From: CAZWSC01 sp964636385
Lineage (GTDB): Bacteria > Eisenbacteria > RBG-16-71-46 > CAIMUX01
Direction: 5' to 3'
Length of the DNA stretch: 49,087 bases
Assembly: GCA_964636385.1 (NCBI GenBank)
Contig: CAZWSC010000003.1
Span: 1 to 49,087, forward strand
Part shown: positions 17,422-25,187 of the stretch, piece after piece
How positions within the stretch are numbered: the first letter of the stretch is position 1
Layout: the number at the start of each line of letters is the position of its first letter
Translations under genes and position numbers: made by a program
Notes under the pieces: generated by a model
Told to the model about the DNA's origin: nothing
What the model saw: the letters and a program-made list of their open reading frames with translations, nothing else
Database searches by the model: none

Positions 17422-18894
17422 TCATGCGCTTTCGAGCACGCGGCGAACAGCCTCGCAGACCCGGTCTTCCGGAACAGAAAGCTGCTCTCCGCCTGCCATA
17501 CCCTTCAGTGCCCACTCCCCCCGCGAGGCCTCATCGGGCCCCTGGAAGAGGACCACCGGCACACCGAGGCGATCCGCGTGCGCCAGCTGCTTCTTCAGCC
17601 GGTCAGGCCTGTACCATACCTCCGCCGCCAGCCCCTCCCTGCGCAGGCGCCCGGTCATGGCCAGGCAGGCCGCCTCCGACTCCGCGCCGAACTGAAGGAC
17701 CAGGACCTGCGTCCTGGAGATCCTGTCCCAGCTCCTCCCCGACTGTGTCAGCGCTGTCATGATCCGGTCGATCCCGATGGTTGTTCCGACCGCCGGCACC
17801 GACTCCTGGGAGAAGACCCCGATCAGCCCGTCGTACCGTCCCCCGCCCGTGAGACTGCCGACGTGCGGCAAAGACTCCGCGAACGACTCGAACACGGCGC
17901 CGGTGTAGTAGTCCAGACCCCGGGCAAGCGTCAGGCGAAACTCGAAGGAGCCCATCGGACTGCCCAGGCTCTCGAGGCAGCCCCAGATCTTCAGGAGGTC
18001 TGAGCAACCTTCCTGCAGGGCCGGTGTGCCGGGACAGGCGTTCATCAGGTCCCGGATTGCATCCATACCCCCGGAGGGACGGGACAGCAGATCCAGGATC
18101 TGCCTGCGAGGCCCGGCATCGATCCCCTCAGCCTCCAGCTCGGATCCGATCCCCTCCTCCCCCACCTTGTCCACCTTGTCCACCGCACGGAGAACTGCCG
18201 GAACCGCTTCCGGCCTGAGCCCGGAGAGCTGCACCATCCCCTCCAGGATCTTCCGGTGGTTCACCCGGATTCGGTAGGACCCGACGCCAAGCCCGTCCAG
18301 AACCTCGGCTGTGAGCGCCAGGATCTCGGCATCCGCAATGCGGTTATCATCGCCCACGATGTCTGCATCGCACTGCCAGAACTCCCTGTATCGACCCTGG
18401 ATCAGCTGGGGCCTGTCGGCCCTCCATACAGGTTGCAGCTGGTATCGCTTGAATGGCCTCGGGAGATCGCGGTACTGGGCAACCACACGTGCCAGGGGGA
18501 CCGTCAGGTCGTAGCGCAGGGCGAGTACACTCCCGCCCTTGTATGCGAGGGGGTAGATCAGCTTGTCCCCCTCGCTTCCGTACTTTCCGAGCAGAATCTC
18601 CAGGTACTCAACCGCCGGGGTCTCCAGTGGAGCCAGGCCATACCGCTGGAACACCTCCCTCAGGTAGGCGAAGAGCTCTTCCCTTGCGATCATCTCCGCG
18701 GGGAGGAAGTCCCGCATCCCGCGGAAAGTGCGGGGCGTTATCCGTTCTCCCGGTGTGGACGCAGGTGCGGACGCATCATCTCCGTCACGGCATGGCGGAC
18801 CGGCGGGATCCCGCTCGGCGTTGTCCTGGTCTGATCTTCTCTCCGGCAATTCCCATCCTCCCCGCAGTTCCCTGGCGCCCGCACCCCACTGCAC
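17422..18894 (-). CDS. hisS: histidyl-tRNA synthetase
   Basis: This is a class II synthetase for tRNA-His. Visible are 'TFRGMRDFLPAEM' (motif 1 lead), motif 2 'FKRYQLQPVWRADRP', 'REFWQCDADIVG', the His-binding 'GLDYYTGAVFE' and 'LTGGGRYDGLIG' (motif 3 region). A C-terminal anticodon domain ends near 490. The family usually runs about 420 residues; here about 55 extra N-terminal residues are polar and unconserved. The only upstream start is GTG at 18894 with a poor AGG site, so the true start is uncertain. It lies 35 bases after the ammonia-lyase stop and so is probably cotranscribed with it. Confidence 0.93.
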   Translation of the reverse strand: MQWGAGARELRGGWELPERRSDQDNAERDPAGPPCRDGDDASAPASTPGERITPRTFRGMRDFLPAEMIAREELFAYLREVFQRYGLAPLETPAVEYLEILLGKYGSEGDKLIYPLAYKGGSVLALRYDLTVPLARVVAQYRDLPRPFKRYQLQPVWRADRPQLIQGRYREFWQCDADIVGDDNRIADAEILALTAEVLDGLGVGSYRIRVNHRKILEGMVQLSGLRPEAVPAVLRAVDKVDKVGEEGIGSELEAEGIDAGPRRQILDLLSRPSGGMDAIRDLMNACPGTPALQEGCSDLLKIWGCLESLGSPMGSFEFRLTLARGLDYYTGAVFESFAESLPHVGSLTGGGRYDGLIGVFSQESVPAVGTTIGIDRIMTALTQSGRSWDRISRTQVLVLQFGAESEAACLAMTGRLRREGLAAEVWYRPDRLKKQLAHADRLGVPVVLFQGPDEASRGEWALKGMAGGEQLSVPEDRVCEAVRRVLESA

Positions 18895-18929
18895 TTACCT
18901 GACGGACATGCGGGATGAGTTGTCGCCCG

Positions 18930-20627
18930 CTACTCCAAGGCATCTCCAAGACACTCCTCGACCGCAGCCAGCAGTACATCCTGCCGCAGTATCTCGTGCA
19001 CGCTCTCCAGGTCCGGCGGAAGATACCTGTCCTCCCTCAAAGCTGCAATTCGCTGTCGGACTGCCCCTCTCGCCGCCGTCAGTGCAGGACTGAGGAGACG
19101 CGGGCGTCCCAGTACACGTTCCTGGAGATCCAGCCCCTGAACAGCTGCAAGGAGCTCCAGCGACAGCACCCTCCGGCTGTTCTGAAGGACCTTGCGCGCT
19201 TTGCGTACAGCCCAGAGGCCCATGGAGACGTGATCTTCCTGATCACCCGAGGATGGTATCGAGTCGACCACGGCTGGATGTGACAGGGTCTTGCTCTCCG
19301 ACACCAGGGCGGCTGCGGTGTACTGGGCGATCATGAGCCCGGTATTGATGCCAGGTTCGCCTCCCGTCAGGTTGGGTGGTAGACCGTAGCTCAGGTCAGA
19401 GTTCAGAAGCCTGTAGAGCCGTCTCTCAGAGATGCTGCCCATCTCGGCAAGAGCCATGCAGGCGTAGTCCGCGGCGAGGGCGAGTGGCTGTCCGTGGAAG
19501 TTGCCGCCTGAGAGGGGCCTGTAGCCGTCCCCTTCGCGGAAGATCAGAGGGTTGTCTGTGACGGCGTTCAGCTCCCTGTCCACGACGGAAACCACGTGGT
19601 CCAGCGCGTCCCTGGACGCACCGTGAACCTGTGGGGCACAGCGCAGTGAGTATGCATCCTGCACCCTTGGAAGATGCTCCGAGGCGACACGGTATCTGAG
19701 AAGGGAGCCCGGGTCGATCCCTGCCGCCCTTGCCTGGTCGCTGATGCGTTCGACCTCTTCGGAAACCTTTCTCCTCAGGTATTCCAGGCGGAGATCCTCT
19801 CCGGTCGCCTCACCCCCGGCAAAGAGGCGACGGAAGTTCCTGGCTGAGGTCTCCTGGCCCGGGTGCGGCCGGACAACCTGCAGTCGGGCGTCGAAGGCGT
19901 CCTCTTCGCCCATAACAGCCTCCACCGACAGGGCAGCCACCACATCGGCCTGCCTGAGCAACAATCGAGCATCCACCGTGATCAGGGCCAGGATCGCCAG
20001 CATGAACGACGTGCCGTTGGTCAGGGCCATCGCTTCCTTCGGCGCAAGGGCAAGAGGAGACGGGAGCCTCTCCGGGTCGACGTCCCGCAGCCGGATGGTG
20101 GTGTCCTCGGAGAGAATCTGCGCTTCGGGCTCCCCACTGAGCACTGCCCCCACGTGGGCAAGCTGGGCAAGGTCTCCGCTCGCGCCCAGGGAGCCTGTCT
20201 CCGGGACTGCCGGGTGAACTCCGGAATTGAGCAGTTGGAGGAGGGCCTGCACGAGCTCAGGCCTGACGCCCGAGTGACCGGAGGCAAGGCTGTTTGCCCG
20301 CACAAGGATCGCGGCCCTTACCGTCTCCTGGTCGAAGGGGCGGCCAACCCCGACACAGTGGGTATCGATGTAGTGCTTCTGGAAGTCGTCCAGCTTCTCC
20401 CCCGGGACCTGTCGATCCTTCAGCACTCCGACGCCGGTGTTGAAGCCGTAGATCGGCATCCTGTGGTTCTGAAGCCAGTCCCGCTCCACCCTGGAACGCA
20501 CTGCCTGCAGGTGTGCAAGGGCCTCGGGGTCCAGGACCACGCGGGCGAACCCGGCCTCTCCTGATCTCGACACCGAGCAGACCTGGTCCCGCGTCAGTGA
20601 GAAACCATTAAGGATAACCTCCGGCAT
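18930..20627 (-). CDS. hutH: aromatic amino acid ammonia-lyase, probably histidine ammonia-lyase
   Basis: The enzyme removes ammonia from histidine to give urocanate, or from Tyr/Phe in sister enzymes. The MIO cofactor triad Ala149-Ser150-Gly151 is clear in 'GSLGASGDLAQLAHV'; 'MPIYGFNTGVG' holds the catalytic Tyr60. A His (H90, 'YIDTHCVGVG') aligns with the His used for histidine selectivity in HutH. The ATG at 20627 has AGAGGAG upstream and trims 35 residues. At 565 residues it is longer than typical HutH (about 510). No hutU or hutI is near; the neighbour is hisS. Substrate is inferred, and Tyr or Phe is not excluded. Confidence 0.8.
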   Translation of the reverse strand: MPEVILNGFSLTRDQVCSVSRSGEAGFARVVLDPEALAHLQAVRSRVERDWLQNHRMPIYGFNTGVGVLKDRQVPGEKLDDFQKHYIDTHCVGVGRPFDQETVRAAILVRANSLASGHSGVRPELVQALLQLLNSGVHPAVPETGSLGASGDLAQLAHVGAVLSGEPEAQILSEDTTIRLRDVDPERLPSPLALAPKEAMALTNGTSFMLAILALITVDARLLLRQADVVAALSVEAVMGEEDAFDARLQVVRPHPGQETSARNFRRLFAGGEATGEDLRLEYLRRKVSEEVERISDQARAAGIDPGSLLRYRVASEHLPRVQDAYSLRCAPQVHGASRDALDHVVSVVDRELNAVTDNPLIFREGDGYRPLSGGNFHGQPLALAADYACMALAEMGSISERRLYRLLNSDLSYGLPPNLTGGEPGINTGLMIAQYTAAALVSESKTLSHPAVVDSIPSSGDQEDHVSMGLWAVRKARKVLQNSRRVLSLELLAAVQGLDLQERVLGRPRLLSPALTAARGAVRQRIAALREDRYLPPDLESVHEILRQDVLLAAVEECLGDALE

Positions 20628-20685
20628 TTCACTCCTCTTCGCAGCCACCTCCGGGCCTCTCAACGCACGGGATGAGAGGTACACC

Positions 20686-20694
20686 AGACTAGCA
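20686..20694 (-). promoter_or_regulatory. extended -10 promoter element upstream of the ammonia-lyase gene
   Basis: TGCTAGTCT on the minus strand, about 60 bases before the ATG. No good -35 box is seen. It resembles the TGC-TA elements before proS, trmB and the barrel gene. Confidence 0.35.
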
Positions 20695-20813
20695 ATCCCG
20701 CGTTGGGCAGAAGACAGGATACTTGGGCACAACCGATCTGTCCAGCGGGTGCGGAAGAGAAGAAGAGGTGTGACGCGGCGTCCGGGAGGTTGCCGGCAGT
20801 ACCGAAACCCCTG

Positions 20814-22268
20814 CTATGAGTCACTCGTTCTGCCGTCGGCTGGCCGGGGGATCATCAGGGTGGAGTGGATCGAGTTCTCACCCGGAGCAAACCGGAGGCT
20901 CCAGACTCCGGCGATTCCATCGACAACGGGATCGCCGCCTTGCTGGCAGGGAGAGCGCCTCCTCCGCACCCAGTCTGCAGCATCGGCCGCGCAGTCCAGA
21001 ATCACGACCGAAACACCCTGTAGCGCCAGCTCAGTGGCTTCCCCGGCGAGGCGGGCGTTCCACGGACCACCGAGCACGAGCGAGCCCGCTCCAACTGCGG
21101 CACACAGCTCGCTCAGCCGGCCAGGCCGGCACAGGCGGTCCTGATGAACCGTGCGGACGCTCCCCGGCAGGGTGGACCAGTCGAAGACTGGTGCGCGTTC
21201 CACCACCCACGCAGCGCCAGGACGCTCCTCCATCCGCCTGCGCAGCCATGCCGCGGCAGCGCAGAGCGCTGGTCCGGCCCAGGAGACCGAGGCAAGTGTC
21301 GTGGATCTGCGATCCCCTGCCTGCTTACCACCCTTCACTCCGGTTTCGCCTGGTGTGCGATACGGTTTGGGGGAGGCATCCCCGGGTGCATCTTCAGGGA
21401 CGGGAGACCGCCCCCCGGTGCGCCTCCACTGCAATGAGTCGAGGAGCACCCACGGACCGCCCGCAGCAGTCTCGAGTTGCCCATGGATCACATCCTCAAG
21501 GCCCAGATCGCTCCAGGCAGGGATCTCGTTGCACAGGCGGCTGAGGATGACCTTCCCGGAGTCCCCGCCCCCGTGGCGCCTGAGGAGAAGGGTCATACCA
21601 TGGGCGGTGATCCTGAGTCCGCCCGGAGCCGATCCGAGTCGATCGCCTCTGGAGCCGTCATCTCCGCAGAGTGATCTGATCCAGGGCCACCATTCCGTGC
21701 GGGGCACTCCATCGATCCGCCCGAGCAGATCAGGTCCAGCCAGGGTGATGTGCTCTTCGGGGCCGAACACCGCGCACGCCGCCCTCCCCGTTTCCAGTGC
21801 ATTTATGGCCTCGCCCTTCCAGTAACCGGGCTTTGCCGGGCCGCCTGAAGCGGACACGGCGTTCCTGAAGGCCTCCGCCAGACCTGCAGCCCTCGCCTGC
21901 GTTTCGCGGAATCTCACCTCGTGACCGGGTGCCTCTTCTTCGGCGCCTTTGGCCTTCATCTCATCGATGCGCCGGGCAGCTTCCAGCAGGATGTTCTCCG
22001 TAGAGGCCTGGATCTTCCTGTCGGGGGGAACGGGACCCGGATCGAAGCTGAACTCGCCGTCGGGCCACTGTACAGCCTCCAGGACGACTCCCTCCCCGTT
22101 GCGGAAGGCTTCGTCCAGAGCGCTCATCAACTGGCCTTCCTGGAACGTGAAGTAGGCCGACCTTCCCTCGGACCGGACTGTCAGGGTGCCGGTCTTGCGG
22201 TTGAGCATCAGGAACTGGCAGAGGTCGAAGAGGGAGACTGCACTCAGGCGGCCGCTAAGGGCAGACAT
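20814..22268 (-). CDS. DUF4388 domain fused to a decayed PilT-like ATPase domain
   Basis: The first 80 residues from the ATG at 22268 ('MSALSGRLSAVSLFDLCQFL', then 'GTLTVRSEGRSAYFTFQEGQ') are a DUF4388/PatA-type domain. The rest follows PilT order without its catalytic residues. 'HITLAGPDLLGRIDGVPR' parallels the PilT N-domain, and 'SRLCNEIPAWSDLGLEDVIH' parallels 'FRLLPTEIYTLEQLGLPDSI' of the adjacent PilT. 'LVLGGPWNARLAGEATELAL' parallels 'IVLVGEMRDLETMQLAITAA'. Walker A is gone ('LLDSLQWRRTGG'). A GTG at 22307 with AAGAGG upstream is an alternative start. It is probably cotranscribed with pilT. The PilT relation is my inference from side-by-side reading. Confidence 0.6.
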   Translation of the reverse strand: MSALSGRLSAVSLFDLCQFLMLNRKTGTLTVRSEGRSAYFTFQEGQLMSALDEAFRNGEGVVLEAVQWPDGEFSFDPGPVPPDRKIQASTENILLEAARRIDEMKAKGAEEEAPGHEVRFRETQARAAGLAEAFRNAVSASGGPAKPGYWKGEAINALETGRAACAVFGPEEHITLAGPDLLGRIDGVPRTEWWPWIRSLCGDDGSRGDRLGSAPGGLRITAHGMTLLLRRHGGGDSGKVILSRLCNEIPAWSDLGLEDVIHGQLETAAGGPWVLLDSLQWRRTGGRSPVPEDAPGDASPKPYRTPGETGVKGGKQAGDRRSTTLASVSWAGPALCAAAAWLRRRMEERPGAAWVVERAPVFDWSTLPGSVRTVHQDRLCRPGRLSELCAAVGAGSLVLGGPWNARLAGEATELALQGVSVVILDCAADAADWVRRRRSPCQQGGDPVVDGIAGVWSLRFAPGENSIHSTLMIPRPADGRTSDS

Positions 22269-22374
22269 GCCATGCGGACGCGATCCCCGGTCCACCGCGC
22301 CTTTCACCGCCGCACCCTCTTCAGCACACAATCCTGAGGCATGATTCGTTCTCCTCCGCCTCGATGGTCCTGAT

Positions 22375-23454
22375 TCACGCCGCGGCCTGTGCGGATTCTT
22401 CATCCAGGTAGGGAAGGAACGTCTCCTTGACGTTGCAGGAGAGGAAAGCCTCCTGCGGCGTGATGAGATCGCGCTTGAGCATGTCCAGAAGGACGTTGTC
22501 GAGGAGAACCATCCCGTCCTTCCGTCCGGTCTGCATGATCGTCTTTATCTGGAAGGTCTTTTTCTCCCTGATGAGAGAGCTCACTGCGGTGTTCACGAAG
22601 AGGATCTCCGTTACCGGCAGTCTCCCCTTTCCGTCCTTGCGCCGGACCAGGCGTTGCGCAACCACACCCCTCAGCGACTCTCCCAGCATGGTGCGGATCT
22701 GCGCCTGCCTGTCGTCCGAGAAGGCGTCGATGATCCGGTCGATGGTCTGGGGCGCGCTGGATGTGTGCAGGGTCGCAAGCACGAGCTGGCCGGTCTCCGC
22801 TGCGGTGATCGCAAGCTGCATCGTCTCGAGATCTCTCATCTCCCCGACCAGGACGATGTTCGGGTCCTCGCGCAGAGCTGCCCTCAGGGCGGAGGCAAAG
22901 GTGCGGGCCGAGCGTCCAACCTCGCGCTGGTTGACCAGGCAGTTCAGGTTGTGGTGCACATACTCAACCGGGTCCTCGATCGTGATGATATGCTTTCGCT
23001 GCGTCTGGTTTATGTGATGCATGAGGGCGGCGAGCGTTGTGCTCTTGCCGCTTCCCGGCGGACCGGTCACGACCACCAGGCCCTTCCGATACTCGGCGAA
23101 CTTGCGGATGGAGTCCGGCAGGCCAAGCTGTTCGAGGGTATAGATCTCGGTAGGCAGCAGCCTGAAGGCTCCGGCGATACCCCTGATCTGCTCGTACAGA
23201 TTGCAGCGGACGCGGACCTCTCCCTCCACGTCGTAGGCAAAGTCTATATCCCGGTCGCGTTCGAAGATCCCCTTCTGTTCCTCGGTCATCATCTCGTAGA
23301 GAAGCTGTCGGGCCTGGTCTCCGGTCAGTGGAGGCGCCTCTATGGACCGGATCTCTCCCTGCACGCGTAGCATCGGAGGCGCGCCGCTGGATATGTGGAG
23401 ATCCGAGGCTCCCTGTTCCTTGACCATCTTGAAGATTCCGTCGATGCGGGCCAC
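22375..23454 (-). CDS. pilT: PilT-type twitching ATPase
   Basis: This hexameric ATPase retracts type IV pili in other bacteria. It has 'GASDLHISSGAPPMLRVQGE', Walker A 'GPPGSGKSTT', the Asp box 'IITIEDPVEYVH', 'REVGRSARTFASALRAALRE', Walker B 'NIVLVGEMRDLETM' and the His box 'LVLATLHTSSAPQTIDRII'. The GTG at 23454 begins at the family's usual N-terminus and has GAGAG upstream; the longer frame begins with TTG at 23511 and adds 19 Lys/Gly-rich residues with no ribosome site. No pilB, pilC or pilin genes are in the window. The next gene is a decayed copy-like protein. Confidence 0.92.
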   Translation of the reverse strand: MARIDGIFKMVKEQGASDLHISSGAPPMLRVQGEIRSIEAPPLTGDQARQLLYEMMTEEQKGIFERDRDIDFAYDVEGEVRVRCNLYEQIRGIAGAFRLLPTEIYTLEQLGLPDSIRKFAEYRKGLVVVTGPPGSGKSTTLAALMHHINQTQRKHIITIEDPVEYVHHNLNCLVNQREVGRSARTFASALRAALREDPNIVLVGEMRDLETMQLAITAAETGQLVLATLHTSSAPQTIDRIIDAFSDDRQAQIRTMLGESLRGVVAQRLVRRKDGKGRLPVTEILFVNTAVSSLIREKKTFQIKTIMQTGRKDGMVLLDNVLLDMLKRDLITPQEAFLSCNVKETFLPYLDEESAQAAA

Positions 23455-23744
23455 TGTTGCTCTCTTGCCTTTCCCGGCCTTCCCCCGAACGCCGCCGGGC
23501 TCTTCCGGCAATCGGTGCAGGAACCGATCCCTGCTGCCTCCTGCGGATTACGGCGACTGGGCAGCGGGCCGCCGCCAGGTCACTCTGCTACCCGGGTATT
23601 CGACAGATCAGCACTGTCTCTGAACTGCACAAAGCCGAGAACCGGCGTGCCTCCGTCCGATCCGAGTACTGCCGGCGCGGGGAAGTCGGCTGACGGGCCG
23701 GGGCAACAGGGGGGGGGTTCGAAGCGGCATCGCGTTAACAAACT
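23455..23744. other. intergenic stretch upstream of pilT
   Basis: Together with the downstream hairpin this 374-base gap holds no convincing gene. It has a run of nine G with GGTTCGAA (near 23711-23726) that is not part of a tRNA fold. A minus-strand TGCTGATCT near 23621, with TTGTGC upstream, could be a pilT promoter, but the match is weak. Confidence 0.35.
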
Positions 23745-23774
23745 GCAGCCGGCCCTGTTCCGAGGACCGGCTGC
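23745..23774 (-). terminator. intrinsic terminator of the lipoprotein gene
   Basis: A perfect 8-bp stem GCAGCCGG/CCGGCTGC with a 14-base loop is followed on the minus strand by AGTTTGTTAAC. It lies about 55 bases past the stop at 23829. Confidence 0.6.
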
Positions 23775-23828
23775 CGCCTTGATGAAGGAGGCCTCCCGCA
23801 CGGCCTTTCCTCGCCTGAAAGCCTCTCG

Positions 23829-24293
23829 TCAGTCAATATCGTCCAGGTCGAAGATGGAGTAATGAACGAAACGGTCCCTTATCTCAACCCGGCCGTTCGC
23901 CTCATCTCCGCCCAGATCCACCCAACCACCTGAAACATCGTCATATCCCATGATACGCAATCCTGCCGAGGTGGCTTTGCCCGGCGGCCTCTGCATTCTC
24001 AGGACTGCATCATCCTGCAGAGGCGGGCCGGTGACGGTAACCACGCATCGGGATGCGCCGTCCCACTCCAGTGTGACAGTCGTCCCGTTATCAACGGCAC
24101 ATGGGGGGATCACAACCTCTGCACCACCGGCGGAGAGACTCCCCCCGGTGGATCCGACGAAAGTACTCATGCTGGCGCCCTCGGTCGCGGCAGGGGCACC
24201 GAGGAGGTCCGCCACACCGCCTGCCTCCCGGTCGGAGGAGCAACCTGTTGCCCCAATGCCGATTACCAGTGAGAGGAGAATTAGCAGCCTCAT
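23829..24293 (-). CDS. lipoprotein with a ZU5-like strand domain
   Basis: The 154-residue product has a lipoprotein signal ('LSLVIGIGATGC', Cys18). The mature part contains 'GGSLSAGGAEVVIPPCAV' followed by 'TTVTLEWDG', the pattern of ZU5-like modules (a Gly-Gly turn, then strands with an I/V-P-x-G/C-A-V edge), and ends 'RFVHYSIFDLDDID'. A GGAGGG site precedes the ATG. Function is unknown; a periplasmic or surface location is likely. Gene stands alone with its own terminator. Confidence 0.7.
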   Translation of the reverse strand: MRLLILLSLVIGIGATGCSSDREAGGVADLLGAPAATEGASMSTFVGSTGGSLSAGGAEVVIPPCAVDNGTTVTLEWDGASRCVVTVTGPPLQDDAVLRMQRPPGKATSAGLRIMGYDDVSGGWVDLGGDEANGRVEIRDRFVHYSIFDLDDID

Positions 24294-24665
24294 GGTGAAT
24301 CCCTCCGTTTCCTGAACCTGGCACCTGTTCAGATGGATGGAGACAAACGGAGTGCCACAGCGGGGTGATTCGGACTGGTCAGGAGAAAGAGGATTCAGGT
24401 CATGGGCTAACAGGATGGTTTGCTGAATATTAGCCAGGCACTTGAGTTCCTGCGGAGAGGACTACGGGTACGCGGGAGAGAGCCGGGAGTGATGGGGGGG
24501 ATGTCTGTCAGGGTCAGGCCGCCCCGGCAGATCCCCCCAGCGTTACGTGGAGAGCGTCAACACACAGGCGGGTTGTGCTTTGCGGCAGAGTGGCTGAACC
24601 CGGCCGGCCTGGGGAGAATTGCCCGGTTGTGACAGAAGCCAGTGGAGCAGAATCGGTGGATTGAA
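24294..24665. other. intergenic stretch between the lipoprotein and the 25-residue peptide gene
   Basis: I see no gene in these bases. A minus-strand TAATAT (24432-24427) is a possible -10 box for the lipoprotein gene, without a good -35. G-rich runs occur near 24490-24500 and C-rich runs near 24530-24540. Confidence 0.3.
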
Positions 24666-24716
24666 ACAGGGCCTGGATCGCTCCCAGCCTTGCCGGCCGA
24701 GTGACCCAGGCCCTGT
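24666..24716 (-). terminator. long hairpin after the 25-residue peptide gene
   Basis: An 11-bp perfect stem ACAGGGCCTGG (24666-24676) with CCAGGCCCTGT (24706-24716) continues inward with TCGCTC/GAGTGA (one G-U). On the minus strand it is followed by TTTCAAT. It lies 20 bases past the stop of the small gene. Confidence 0.55.
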
Positions 24717-24736
24717 CGGGGGGCTTCTCTCTCGGC

Positions 24737-24814
24737 CTACCAGCCGGCGCGACCGACGGCCAGAATCCAGAGCAGAGCCATCACGAACGGGACGAAATTG
24801 CCGGCGAACATCAT
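24737..24814 (-). CDS. 25-residue membrane peptide
   Basis: The frame runs ATG ATG at 24814/24811 to TAG at 24737. It encodes 25 residues with a single hydrophobic stretch ('FVPFVMALLWILAVGRAGW'), enough for one membrane helix, ending in an Arg and Trp. A strong GGAGGTGGAAG precedes the two ATGs at proper spacing. A long hairpin follows and a candidate promoter lies about 260 bases upstream. The ribosome site in otherwise empty DNA is the main evidence; no homolog is recognised. It could be a regulatory small protein, a toxin-like peptide or a leader peptide. Confidence 0.5.
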   Translation of the reverse strand: MMFAGNFVPFVMALLWILAVGRAGW

Positions 24815-25187
24815 CTTCCACCTCCTCTGTATCTCCTCGGGTCTCCGAAGCCGGTTGTTTATGACCGGCTGTGGCATTCATACAGAGGCTGTCTCACACA
24901 CCGTGCCAATCTGCGGGATTTTTCGCAGCCGGCAGCCATTTACGCCCTACCTAATTTAGCAGCAATCAGTTAGAAATCTGCGCAGTTCCGCCACCTGAAA
25001 CAAGGGGCGAGCATGTGAGCTTTGAACACTGTAAGCTCATGATGACACATATTGGCACAACCACTATAGCGGCTTGACTTACAGCACGTTACAAGGCACG
25101 TCAACAATGCTTGACAGTTGACAGTTCATACAGGAGACTTGCGACCCGAAGGCCTGCCCCCGCCAGACAGCTGCATCCACGACCAGC
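24815..25187 (-). other. AT-richer stretch with promoter and possible structured leader
   Basis: This 373-base gap is less GC-rich than its neighbours. On the minus strand it holds a promoter candidate and a second -10-like TATAGT (25068-25063). A hairpin AGCCGGT/ACCGGCT lies near 24849-24870, just before the ribosome site of the small gene. GTGCCAA (24903-24909) and TTGGCAC (25052-25058) could pair over a distance. On the plus strand TTGACAG occurs twice in tandem (25110-25123). Confidence 0.4.
25076..25104 (-). promoter_or_regulatory. candidate promoter for the leader and 25-residue peptide gene
   Basis: TTGACG (25104-25099), a 17-base spacer and TAAGTC (25081-25076) on the minus strand. 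The predicted start is near 25069, giving a leader of about 255 bases. Confidence 0.4.

Noticed and set aside
23711..23730. GGTTCGAA resembling a tRNA T-loop
   Set aside because: No matching acceptor, D or anticodon arms could be folded around it on either strand.
24903..25058. Two TTGGCAC sequences as sigma54 promoters
   Set aside because: Neither has the GC at -12 with the required spacing; they are noted only as a possible distant stem.
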